NCBI RefSeq assembly: GCF_028502605.1 | Contig: NC_079233.1 | Span: 3,844,001-3,908,000 of the forward strand | From: Trichoderma breve | Taxonomy: Eukaryota > Ascomycota > Sordariomycetes > Hypocreales > Hypocreaceae | Direction of reading: 5' to 3' | DNA: 64,000 bases | Part shown: one piece after another, positions 11,434-22,248 of the stretch | How positions within the stretch are numbered: position 1 is the first letter of the stretch | Layout: each line of letters begins with the position of its first letter | Notes under the pieces: model-generated | The model's database searches: none | What the model saw: only the letters and a program-made list of their open reading frames with translations | Told to the model about the DNA's origin: nothing | Program-made: the position numbers and the translations under genes

Positions 11434-11748
11434 TCACTGGTAGCCACCACGGTAGCGAGGAGAAGGAGAGTCCGTTTCGTAGTCCCGTCGGCGGTGGTTG
11501 ATGACGACAGAGCCACCGGTTCGGACTACTTGAGCAGAACGGCCTTCTATGGGACTTGTTAGCATGTTGCGGCAGGTAGAAGACGTTGGGTGTAATGGCA
11601 TACCGGCATCATACTCGCGGGCATTGGAGACAGAGCGGGAGTTGGATGCCGCATAATGGGCAGATGAGCTGGAGGAGCGGCTGGAAGAGCTGGCGGTAGA
11701 GGGGCCAGAGCTGGTCTGGTGAACATAGACGCTGCGTTGGCTGGACAT
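11434..11748 (-). CDS. Small Ser-rich conserved-type protein, unknown function
   Basis: Model: complement(join(11434..11546, 11604..11748)), 85 aa, ATG at 11748. The 57-nt intron has a GTATGC donor, a GCTAAC branch site and an ATAG acceptor. It is a multiple of three with no stop, so retention would add 19 residues without a frameshift. The protein starts MSSQRSVYVHQTSSG, runs through a Ser tract, and ends in a more structured basic stretch (VVRTGGSVVINHRRRDYE and PRYRGGYQ). No signal peptide, helix or known domain is recognised. It has a very long gene-free upstream region (11749..15120), which suggests complex regulation. Confidence 0.55.
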   Translation of the reverse strand: MSSQRSVYVHQTSSGPSTASSSSRSSSSSAHYAASNSRSVSNAREYDAGMPLHPTSSTCRNMLTSPIEGRSAQVVRTGGSVVINHRRRDYETDSPSPRYRGGYQ

Positions 11749-14700
11749 TGTCACAGTTGTTGGTCTGTTTGTTTGTTGGTTGGTTGGTTGGCTGTTGTTG
11801 ATGATGATGGATGAAGAGTTGGAACTCTAAGAGTTTGATATAACAATGATAGTCAAGAGAGGATAGAGAAGAAGAGCAGAAGCGGTAGCAGTAGTTGATA
11901 TATAGTTGTTGGTAGATAATGCTTTGCTTGATTCGTGTCTATCCTAATAAGGGTGATGAGGAAAGGGAAGATGCATCCTGAGGACGACGGGCCATGGCCA
12001 TTTTGTACTCGGAGATTGCACTGCCGTCACGACAGTCTAGACACTTGACAGACTGACAGCATGCTCACTCGAGACGATAGGCAGATAGGGCGAAGAGGGC
12101 GTAGGGTGAGGCAGCAGCAACAATAACGGGTACTAGGCCTAGCTCTGACACAGAAGCCAGCACGTCGTGACTCAGGCCTCAACAACGGAAACACACGCCT
12201 CGTGAAGCGATCTGCCGAGGCCCTCCCCAAAACAGGGACGCCAGACAGGGGCCGCCAATCGCCATGATTGGCCTTGGCCCTTTCGGACAAAAAGCAAAAT
12301 CGTCAGAACCCAAAAAAGCTCAACGACTAGGCGTGGCGAAAAATGGGCTTCGAACGGACCTCATGATGAGAGAGAGAGGGCAGGGGGGTGTCTTGTTTCC
12401 GTTAGGCAGGGCGAAGGGGGAGGGCACGGACTGGAACGAGTGAAGAAGTTGGGGCTTGGAGGTTTCGGCACTTTGAGGACTGGGTCTGAGCATGGCCACA
12501 ACAGTGAAGCGGCGACGGCTGGGGGATAGCAGCGGCAGTGAGAGCGAGAGAAAGAGATGGAGAGCCCTAGATTCCCGATGCGCGTCTGCCTTCGAGTCAC
12601 AGTCATGGCGGCTGCGCGTCGACGGTGAATGTTTTTGGTAAGACGTGCAACATGGAAAAAGATGGGATGGGATGGATGCCAAGCACAGCCAGCCCGCTAC
12701 CAATCCGCGGGTACCTGTCAAGCAAATCAGTTCAACAGTACAGCTGCGCATAACGGCGCCACAGGGGTCCGTCACAGAGCGCGTGTTAGCGGACAGGTAC
12801 CAAGTTGCCGGACTCTGGTGCGTTCGCCCTCTTGCACAGGTACCCGGCCAGCGACGGTAGAGAAACATGGAACCAAGTGACCCCACGAGCCACGCTGCTC
12901 AGCGCCTCGCCCGTGCCGTCCAGACTCTACTAGGCCCTGCTGGACCTGTTAGGCAGACAGGCGCAAAAGCAGGCATCAGCGGTCCGCTTCATCACTGATG
13001 AGTCGTCGACAAAAAGTCGAAGAAAGGGATTTGCAAAGTTGAGGATGGAAGTCGGGATTGGTCTATTCACTTTTTTTCTTTTTTTTTTTCTACATACCCC
13101 TCCTTGTCCCCTCACGCTCCTCTCTCTCTAGTGGGTGGCTGAGAAATTCTTCACAGCGAACAGGCCTGTGGGTGGTAGGGAGCCGCATCCGCAGCTGCGA
13201 GGGAGAAACGGGCTTGTATGCGTATGCATTCGTGCATTCGCGGGTGCCACAAGGCCAGGAATTAGACTACCTACCTGCAGCGCATGTCACGCGTCTGATT
13301 ATCGCTCCCAGGGTCAAATGCGAACAATTGCTGTACGACATGAAGCCGGACGCTGACTGGACTCGACTTTTTTTTTTCTTGGCCCCTTGCTCGTGAGTTG
13401 TCCCGCGGCTTGTCGTGGGTGAACAAGCCACGATGGGAGCAGGCTGTGTTGTTACTCTTTCTTCGGTGACGACATGACAAGCCCCGTTATGCCCTGGAAA
13501 CTGTAAGAAGGCCATACGTATTGGATAGTGTTGAGCTGCTCTTGCTCCGTACTCGTACAATCACCTCGGTTAGTACTAGGAGACGAGATGCCAACCGGCG
13601 ACTTTGAGATGATGCTGCTGCGCGGAAGTGATGCCGGCATGGCCTCCTCCCACCGGCTTCGTCCGCGATACGTGGAATCGACAACACAAGATGGGCCTTC
13701 ATTTCCCACTCCATCCTTCTTCTGACCATACCGTGCAACCAACTTCTTTTCGCTTCTCTCACCGTTTCTGCCCAACTACACCCCTTCCGGAGAGCGTCGT
13801 CGCCCACACAAGACCCTTGGTACAGGGCGTGGGATCATTTGGGTCAGCACAAACGACAAACGGGGCTAGTGAGGCGCCTCCGGGGAAGCGACCTCACGAT
13901 GCAAGGCACGTCTATTGGAACCGGAACCTTGATCGACAAGTCCACATACAGAATCGAGAAATGCCACAAACGGGCCTCCATCTCTTTGGCATGGCGCCGG
14001 GGGGGCTCAAGTTCCAAAAAAGTCATGTGGGCTCTTCTTGCAATCAAATCAGCCTCCCTAGTAGCCTTGCATTGGTAGTGTGGCTCCTGAATTGGGGGTT
14101 CTTTTCAGGGCTCAACTACGTCATACCTTGAGGAATTGGTTGGGGATGCATTGAGTTTTTTCGGGCTCAGCTGTCAAAGAAATTAAAATTGCAGTACCTC
14201 GAATTGACGTCGATATCGTACGTGCTCGAAGACGCCTCATCTACGTAACCTGAATCCTTCATTGTTATTTACTTTAAGCTGTTTCGCCAAAAGGCGATTG
14301 CATTCGCTTGCCCCTTGTCCAGCTGGGGCCTCCTGAATAGCATCATCGCAAAGCCTTTTACGATTCTTTATCGTCTTTGCTTTCACCCACATGACCTCGG
14401 GACAGGGTCCAGCAGGGCCATGACGTACCAAGCACACGAAAAAGCTTCTTTCTGTTCCCCCATGCATGTATATGCGCTCAATAATTTCTGCTGCATCCCC
14501 CGGATGGACAAACCCAGCCAATTACCATCGGCCTTAAGATTCAGTAGTTGTGGTTGTTTTAGGCTGCACTTGGATCACGCGAGATACAACACGGCGCTGG
14601 GTTGCCCCTTGGTGACGACATTTCAGAATCCCCCCAGCGAATACGATATGCCATTGCGCAGAATTCCATATAGAATATTTAACAATGTCATCATAATCGG

Positions 14701-15120
14701 GCCATGAGCAAAAAGCCATTGTAAGGCACATGAAGCACTAACGGAGCAATTGAAGCCAGACCCCGGGGAATTGAAATTGGCGGGGGAGCCAGACGGGCAA
14801 AATCAATGGATGTTATTGGCCAATGGTCTCCGCCATCTCAACGGCCAAAGTAGATTTCAATCCACTCGAATCGGGAAGCTCAGTGGAGTTTGTGATAGCT
14901 GGCCACTTTGGCAAAGCCCCTCAGCTGGCTGGCGCGCATTGGCTTCCATTAGCATCTTGTGAAGCATCGCCTTCTTCTCTTCTTCTCTTCCCTTTTCCCC
15001 CCTATATCGACGTAACCCATTTCCCCTTCATCGACGTAAACCCACGCCCCGGTTTCGCCTCATTTTCTCTTTCCGCAGTCCGCGCACCATCTTCTTCAAC
15101 CCACCACACTCTTCGCCACC
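11749..15120. other. 3.4-kb divergent gene-free region
   Basis: Between the Ser-rich gene and the FKBP gene. I see only short, domain-free frames on both strands. TGGT/TGTT and GATGATG microrepeats lie at 11765-11810, T-runs at 13065-13092 and 13368-13378, and CT-rich sequence at 14960-15110 just before the FKBP start. It may contain long leaders or non-coding transcripts, but nothing in the sequence proves this. Confidence 0.5.
11765..11810. repeat. TGTT/TGGT and GATGATG microrepeats
   Basis: Runs of (GTTT)n, (TTGG)n and (GAT)n directly upstream of the minus-strand Ser-rich gene start. On the coding strand this is an AACC/AAAC/ATC-rich 5' leader. Confidence 0.7.
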
Positions 15121-15989
15121 ATGAAGGCAGCCCTGATCCTCTCCGCCCTGGCCTCTTGCGCCATTGGCGTCGTCGCCGCCGAGGACCTCAAGATCGAGGT
15201 CACCCACGCCGTCGAGTGCGAGCGCAAGTCCCAAAAGGGCGACACACTGTCCATGCACTACAAGGGCACTCTGGCTGCTGACGGCAAGAAGTTCGATGCC
15301 AGTACGCTGTTCCCTTTCCCCCTCGTCATCTGCCCACCTGTCTAGATGACGATCTCTGTTTGTTTCGAGTTCGAGGTCCGTGGCTGACATGACACTTCGT
15401 TTCGCAGGCTACGACCGCAACCAGCCCTTCACCTTCAAGCTGGGCGCTGGCCAGGTGATCAAGGGGTTCGTTTCTACACTCCCCCCCCTTCCCTTCCCCC
15501 CACGTCGTTGGGATTTCATTGCGACTAGAAGCTAATGGGTTTTCGCCACTCTAGATGGGATCAGGGTCTCCTTGATATGTGCATTGGAGAGAAGAGGTAA
15601 GGACAACACTGCGTCACTGACCCCCCTAACTGCTGGAATTACCAATGGCTAACATTACATCACTCCTCCAGAACCCTCACGATCCCCCCCGAGCTGGGCT
15701 ACGGCAACCGCAACATGGGACCTATTCCGGCTGGCTCGACTCTGGGTACGTCTCTTTCTGCCCTCTCATTCTGCTTCAACTTGAAAACCCCCACGCCGTA
15801 TCGAATATCAGGCCACTAATTGATGTCATAGTCTTCGAGACCGAGCTGCTGGAGATCAAGGGCGTCAAGGCCCCCGAGCCACCTGTGGCCGAGAAAGTGG
15901 CCGAGAAGGTTGCCAGCGTTGCCTCCGAGGCTGTCGATGCTGCCAAGACGGTCATCGCCGACACTGACGAGGGCCACGGGGAGCTGTAA
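15121..15989 (+). CDS. ER-luminal FKBP-type peptidyl-prolyl isomerase
   Basis: Model: join(15121..15301, 15408..15465, 15555..15596, 15672..15745, 15832..15989), 170 aa; all five exons join in phase. An N-terminal signal peptide ([20 protein letters not shown]) is followed by one FKBP domain with the usual landmarks: [34 protein letters not shown] and [10 protein letters not shown]-terminal Val/Ala/Glu-rich extension ends in HGEL, which resembles a KDEL/HDEL retrieval signal. It catalyses proline isomerisation in folding secretory proteins. The architecture matches the FKBP2/FKBP22 class of filamentous fungi. The HGEL ending is a non-standard variant, so retention is likely but not certain. 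Confidence 0.95.
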
Positions 15990-16543
15990 ACGAGAACATG
16001 ATTTGTAAATATTTTCCTTTTGGTCGCATAGCGGATCCCCAAAGTACATGAAACGTTTCCGTCAAATACTAGATCTCAACTCTATCCAGATGTGATCATC
16101 CTCCAGTCATCAATATTCATTAGACACTCTTTCCATTCACCTTCCATACGTCATATCACTTCCTCATCTGTAGCAATATCCATGCGCAGAAACTGCAAGC
16201 ATCAGTCGATATTCGCAGATCAGTGGGGATAGAGCCTTAGGATAAGGCGAAGCGAAGGCATCGTTACATCCAAAAGGCCATTTCCAAAAAGCCCCAACAG
16301 AATTCTATAGACATCGTCATTTACCACAGAGGAAATGGAATACGCCGTAGCTGGATGTGTCCACGGTGGATCCTTCTGGGATTAGGCAGAGCCTGAACCC
16401 TTGCAGTATTTCATCAAACGCTTATGGAATGAACACATGAACATTTCTTGGAGATTCGTATCTCACGAATGTCATAGGGACATCCGGCAGAGTATCTTCA
16501 ACTTGATCCATGATGGATCTTTCATAACCTATTATGTGCTCAC
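15990..16543. other. Convergent 3' intergenic region
   Basis: 554 bp between the FKBP and pol kappa stops, carrying both 3' UTRs. No gene seen. Confidence 0.5.
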
Positions 16544-18539
16544 TCAGAAAAAAGAAAGCTTCTTCTGCTTGGGATCTGTAGAAGGCGGACGGCCCCGCTT
16601 CTTCTCTGTCAGCTTCTTCTCCGTCAGCTTGGGCCGTTTGTTCACGTCAGGCGGGACATGCTTCGTTTCTTTCGGGTCGTCAGCCTGGACCGCGTCCCGA
16701 ATCGTCTGTCGAGACAAACACAAGTCGATGTGCTCGTTGAACTGTCGTTCGTTTGCCGCCTGTGGGCGGAGGCATATCGGACACTCCCACCAGTCCTCCT
16801 CCGGCTGAGCCCCGCGTTCAGGAGGTGGATTGGGCACAATCTCCTTCCCATGTCTTCGGTCCTGCAGCATCTCATCTTCTTCACCCTCCTGTTCGTGAGA
16901 TACATTCTCCAGGCTGTCGTCTAAATCTTCCAGTAAATCGTCGTCATCTGTGCCCAACCTTTCCCACTCTTCTTCTTTTTCCAATGGCTCACTCGCTTTC
17001 CTCTTGACCATCCCAGCATCACTCGATTCTCCAGCATCCTGTCGGCGAGGCTTGAACCCAAAGAATGCCATAGTATCAGGCTTCTTGGTGCTGACTAGAT
17101 GTGTGCACCGCAACCCCATGAGCCGCAGCTTCATGCCTGGTATTTCTTGCTCCAGTTTCGCAAGCATCGGTAATGAATAGTTGTACAAGTCGTCGGCAAG
17201 CTGTATCGACTTTGGCAGGACGACCTGTCGGGTATAAACTTCAAAGGTATGAAGCTTTATCTTGATGCAGAGTGTGCGGCCCTTGCACTCATTCTTTTTC
17301 ATGTCCTTCTCCAGAGCCTCAGCCGTTGAGCGAAGTTTGTCTCTCAGCTTTGCAGGGTCCGATATGTCGTGGAACGTACTCTCCGTTCCGACGCTTTTGC
17401 GCTCATACTCTTCCGCGGGCTGAATCTTTGTGCGGCCAAGCCCCAGATAGCAGCGGAGGAGAAACACATAATACTTGTCTCCAAATAGCCGGTTTAGATA
17501 CTGCCGCTGTTCATACAGATCGCCGCATGTCCTGACTCCAATCTCCAAGAGTTCGCGCTCAAGGACTCGACCGATGCCGTTGACTTTTCTTGTTGGCAAG
17601 TCCCGCATAAACGCCATGATGGCGCTTCTCTCGCTAGGGAGGACGTACTGTCCATTCGGCTTGTTAATGTTTGAGCAAATCTTTGCCAGCCTGGCATTTG
17701 CAGCAATTCCTGCCGACACTGTAATGCTCGTCTTTTCCTGGACTTCCTTCCGCATCTGTTCCACTACTGCTGCCGGATCCATATTGTGTTCGTCGCAGTA
17801 TTCCGTAATGTTGAGGTATGCCTCGTCAATGCTGGCACTTTCGAAACGCGGATCATAATTCGCCAGCACCTCTCTCACTTCCTGAGCCTTTGCACCGTAC
17901 TTGTGAAAGTTTGGTTTGATAAGGATCAGTTGTGGGCAAAGTTTCTTAGCAACAAAGCCAGCCATGCCTGATCGACAGCCGAACTGGCGCGCGACGTAGT
18001 TACACGTAGTGAGAACACCACCGCCAACTGCAAAGGGAACATCTTTGAGATCGGGCCGTTCGAGTAGCTCCACGGCCGCAAAAAAAGCATCGCAGTCAAG
18101 ATGCACTATGTGCTGTGTTAGGTCTCTGGACAGCTCGAGCTCTGCGAGGAGACGGTCGGCATTTCGCAGGTCGCGCGTCAGATCTTGCTGTTCCAGTTTT
18201 TTCTTCCTGGACAGAATCTGCTCAATCTTTTTCGTAAGGATCTTGTCTCGTTCCTCTTCACGGGTGAAGAATTTGGATCCCTTGGACGCATTGTAAATAA
18301 TCTCCGAAACCTGAATCTGCTTGTTAACAAATACGGCTCCGATCTGAGACAAGATTCTGGTCAGAAACCTTGCTTTGGTCGACTTTGTCTTGGCCGGCCT
18401 TGGTCAACGAAGGCCCAAGCAGGTGGTATTTGAGAGTTTTGAGGGCATCGTCTTGGTGTTGCTCTTGATGTTCCGGCTGCTGCTCCGGTGACTTTTCTTC
18501 AGGATGCGCTGAGTCCTCCGTAGATTCCGCAGACGTCAT
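16544..18539 (-). CDS. DNA polymerase kappa (Y-family translesion polymerase)
   Basis: Model: complement(join(16544..18310, 18369..18539)), 645 aa. Exon 1 ends ...DQSK and exon 2 resumes VSEIIYNASKGSKFF, which matches the pol kappa N-clasp, so the 58-nt intron (18311..18368) is well supported despite its unusual GTTTCT donor. Catalytic carboxylates are visible in HLDCDAFFAAVE and SASIDEAYLNIT, followed by the helix-hairpin and little-finger regions. A single C2HC ubiquitin-binding zinc finger (CPIC...H...C) spans residues 567-588. The C-terminus KQKKLSFF is a shortened PIP-like motif. It performs error-prone bypass synthesis in the nucleus. It shares a 562-bp divergent promoter with the next gene. 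Confidence 0.95.
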
Positions 18540-19101
18540 ATCGATGGGGCCATCAAGTCGCAGTCCCGAGTATCATGTAATAGACAGCATAGAGGGGTTA
18601 TGAGTATCATGCTGACATTCGCAGCCTGGTAAATAAAGCATTTGCGCACGAGCGGAATTCCGACAGGGTGGAAGCGCGTTGCCTAACGTGAAGAGCGGGA
18701 AATACGATACCGACACGGTATCACGTGGGAAGCTTGGAGCATCTTCAGTGCTTTTTAGGCATAACTCGACCGTCTGTGCTAGCAGCTTTCAGCGGGGTTT
18801 AGTGCAGAGGGCTTTGTGACAGAACTCCCGGCCGTCGCTCGCCATTGGCCACAGACTGTGCTCACACCCCTCACTGTGAGGACGTATAAGCGCCGAGACG
18901 CCATTATCTCATAGGCCCAAATGGCTGAAGCGATTGCATGATTCGCTTTGAGAAATAAGGGTCGTCGAGTGCGTATAAAGAGCAACTTGCATACGGCAAA
19001 GAGCTCAAGGGGGCCCGGAGTTTTAATTCTCACCCGCTTCGTTTCAAGCTGCCCGGTGACGTCTGGAGTCACAGTATCGCTGTCAGACGCAGACAGACAA
19101 G
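18540..19101. other. Bidirectional promoter region (pol kappa / Pro-rich protein)
   Basis: 562 bp between divergent ATGs. No further coding potential was found. Confidence 0.5.
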
Positions 19102-20526
19102 ATGGCAGCTCGGCCAGGTGAGGAGAACGTAGCTACGCTGTGAGTGGATGACGGTCGCAATCCATCAAATGATGTGTGCTTACAGCCCGTTGCTGATGCT
19201 AATGCCGAGACTTGCAGCTTTGGAGATGTACACTACTTTTATTCTCCGGCAAATGTGAAGCCTCGCCATCACCGATTCGACAAGGGATCATATGTCTATC
19301 TGTTTGAGAATGCCAGCGAGAGGAGATGCCGCATTGAGATCGCAAACAATCCGGGAACTGATGACCAGGATGCATTCTATGGATGTAAGAATTAGGCCAG
19401 CCGCAAACCTCATGATCCGTGTCCGTTGAGTACAGTCTAACGATGTTGATTTCTTCTTCGCATAGTCCTCGATCAGGCGCATGTTCGGTATTCGTACAAG
19501 CAGCACTGCGCCGTCTCGCTGACCGTCGCCGACTCAGTCGATCAGAGCGAGTGGCATCTCCCCACCTATGACCCGCGCAATGAGAACAAGTATCACTACA
19601 AGCTGCACTCGCTCGACGTCTACTTCTGGACGCAGCAGGATGCGCTGCAGTTCATCAACGGCGTCAGGCGCGTGCTGCCGCCCGCCCAGGTCGAGGTTCT
19701 CGATGAGCCAGGCCCGCCGCCTCAGCCCGCGGGCATGAGCTCCGTCGTCCAGAAGCTCGAGAGCGCGGCCATTTCGGATCCTCAGTACGGCAACGGCGCT
19801 GTCTCGTCGCAGTCGACTTCACAGAGCTCAATCGGGGGTCCTGGAGATGCCTCGGCCGTTTCGTCAGAAACACCAAGCATCTCCTTGCCGCCTCCGCCGC
19901 CTCCGCCTCAGCCAGCGAATTTTGCGCCGATGGCCTACAATCCCGCCGCGCCAGCTGCACCGGAGGCCATTCGCCATCGCGAAAAGACGCCTCCCCCGGA
20001 CGAGGATCCTCTCAATCCGTTGGCGGTCGCGGTAGCATATGATTATCGCGGGCAGCCCTTTACTCCAGGCATTCCGTCTCAGTTTGCGCCGGGAGTTACC
20101 AGCCCAGGGCTTGCGCCTCCTCAGTTTGGAGCACCACCCGTCCACCCTGGAATTCATCGAGCAGCGACGATGCCAACGCAGGCTCTGCCCTCTCCCGGGT
20201 TGCCCGGCACTTATGGGGCAGGTTTTCCAGCATCGCCAGGCCTTCCTCCACCGCCGGCATCACAGCCGCCAGTGGCAAATCAAGGCCTTCCTGGCCCTCC
20301 ACCAGGCGGGTACTCCAACTACTCATATTCCCAGTCAGGCTACGCGCCATCGGGGTCGGTAGATTATTCAATACATCAACAGGCATATCGACCAACGGAA
20401 GCCGAATCAGCCCATGGTTACAAGCCACCGAAGCAGGAGGGCAAAGGAAAGTTTGAGGAGAACGCGGGCCGGATCGAGAGAGGCGTGACGGGCATGCTGA
20501 AGAAGTTTGAAAAGAAGTTTGGATAG
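19102..20526 (+). CDS. Conserved Pro-rich fungal protein, unknown function
   Basis: Model: join(19102..19139, 19218..19384, 19466..20526), 421 aa. Introns are 78 and 81 nt and the phases agree. The first ~150 residues form a compact mixed region (HYFYSPANVKPRHHRFDKG, YVYLFENASERRCRIEIANN, YHYKLHSLDVYFWTQQDAL) that looks like a folded PH/RRM-like domain, though I cannot name it. The middle is disordered and Pro/Gly/Ala-rich with a poly-Pro run and possible SH3/WW ligands. The C-terminus (GKFEENAGRIERGVTGMLKKF) is a likely amphipathic helix. No signal peptide or membrane helix. The conserved N-terminal block and intact splicing argue for a real gene. Confidence 0.8.
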
Positions 20527-22248
20527 AGGCGGGATATGTTTGTGCGACGGGAATATGATAGTCGAGTGATTTTCAAATGCGTAGCAGGGATATCCAGGCA
20601 GGAGGAGTACCGGGTTTCTACCAAAGAGATGCTTTGTCACATGACGTTCTAATGCGAATACTTGTTATCTTTTGCTTCCGCTTTTTCATCTTTCATCATT
20701 TGACCTTGTTCTCCAGATTTGGGCATGGCTACCTTAGTTGGCCAAAGGGTGTCAGCACTGCTTCTATTTTTGACTTAAATTATTACAGTTATTACAGGGT
20801 AAGTGGTGTGTTGGCGGTGAGACTCGATATCCCGGGATGAGATGACGATGAGATTTGCCTGAAGCTATCGTCGATACGTGTGCATGCTGTCGCAATAGTG
20901 ATGCCGCCGCTGCTAATATTAAATTACATTATCCTTTGCTGCAGTGGAGAGGTCATCGGCAGTCTAAAACGCCACGGGTTTTGATGACATGTACATTGTG
21001 GGTATCTGCGAGCGGCGATTCAGTACTTGGAGCGACAATCCCTCATCATCATCATGGGTGACAAGCAGGTGCAATCACTCTTACGCACGGGATCCTTCGT
21101 CTTTGTTTCTCCACCCTGACCTTGACTGTCCATCCGATCTCAAAGCTCGTGCCACCCGTCCGATATCACATCTTACATCTCGAGATGTCGACCCGAACGC
21201 AACCACAGAATGTGTATGACAAGTATGACAAGACGCACTAGACTAGCAGATACTACCAGACAACACAATTGAATTCAAGCCCTCATGCTCCGTACATATG
21301 CAGCCATTAATAGCAAAGCGGCGGCCCGTCCAGCGGGTAACTGGCAGCCCAAAAAGGTTCGTCTGCGGGCGGAGGATAGTGTCAGCCCAGTGATTCCACA
21401 CGGCCAATCGCCAATGGCAAGCATGCAGACTTCCAATGATGATGCATTAGTCTAGCCTTTGGCCCTTTGCCTTTACGAGGATCGTTGGTCAAGTTTGCTC
21501 GCCAGCCCTAAAAAGCGTGGCTGGACAACCGGGGGGTCGCCATGTTGGCTGTGTCAGTGGCTTAGCCTCGAGGCTCCTCGTAAAAGCGTCATGAATGGGG
21601 CTGACATGCACCCTTTAGCGTATCGTCGGGCGCCTCTCAGGGCCCTCGGGGCTCGAGTTAGCACGCTTTGCCCACTGGACTGGAATCAGGCCAGCGCTCC
21701 ATGCATCTCCTGTTTCCCGCCACGATTCTCTCGTCCTTCTTGAATCCCTTTCCTCCTCCTCCTGCAAGCATAGCATTGTTTTCATCCCTCTTGTGTTTCC
21801 GTCCCCTTGGTCGTATATCGTGCGATTGCTTCCGCCAGTTCCCCGCACCGGGTACCACCGCAAAACACAGTCGACGCTCCCCCCGGCCCACCTCGCTAAC
21901 GGGCTGAGCTCGTACAGCACCTCCGTTCCATTATCTGCTTGGATCCTGGGTCACTGGAGAGACGCTGGCGCCGTTGGAGCTGACTGTACACGCCGCTCCT
22001 CCGGACGATAGACCCAATGCGGACAGCAGACTCGTGAAAGGGCTCTTGACGCAAATCTTACTCTGTCACAAACAACATCCCGTCGATTGTCTCCTTTTCT
22101 TTTGCATCCATCGGACTCTCGTCCTCCTACATGTCTCTCGCGGCCGGCGAGGATGTATCTACACAGTCGGACGGCGCAACGTGCTGATGCTAGCGCACAG
22201 CTGTCGCAATCAGCTCGCCACCTTCGTAAGCTAGTGAGGCGGGACGGG
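20527..22248. other. Intergenic region, no gene seen
   Basis: 1.7 kb between two plus-strand genes. It should hold the 3' UTR of the Pro-rich gene and the promoter and leader of the PPxY gene. Pyrimidine-rich sequence occurs at 21720-21800 and 22080-22130. Confidence 0.5.

Noticed and set aside
11088..11516. 142-codon minus-strand frame with a hydrophobic stretch
   Set aside because: It overlaps the end of the Ser-rich gene in another frame and includes the ATCCAT repeat; best explained as 3' UTR.
12320..12886. 188-codon minus-strand frame
   Set aside because: Ser/Arg/Cys-rich chance composition, overlapped by other frames on both strands.
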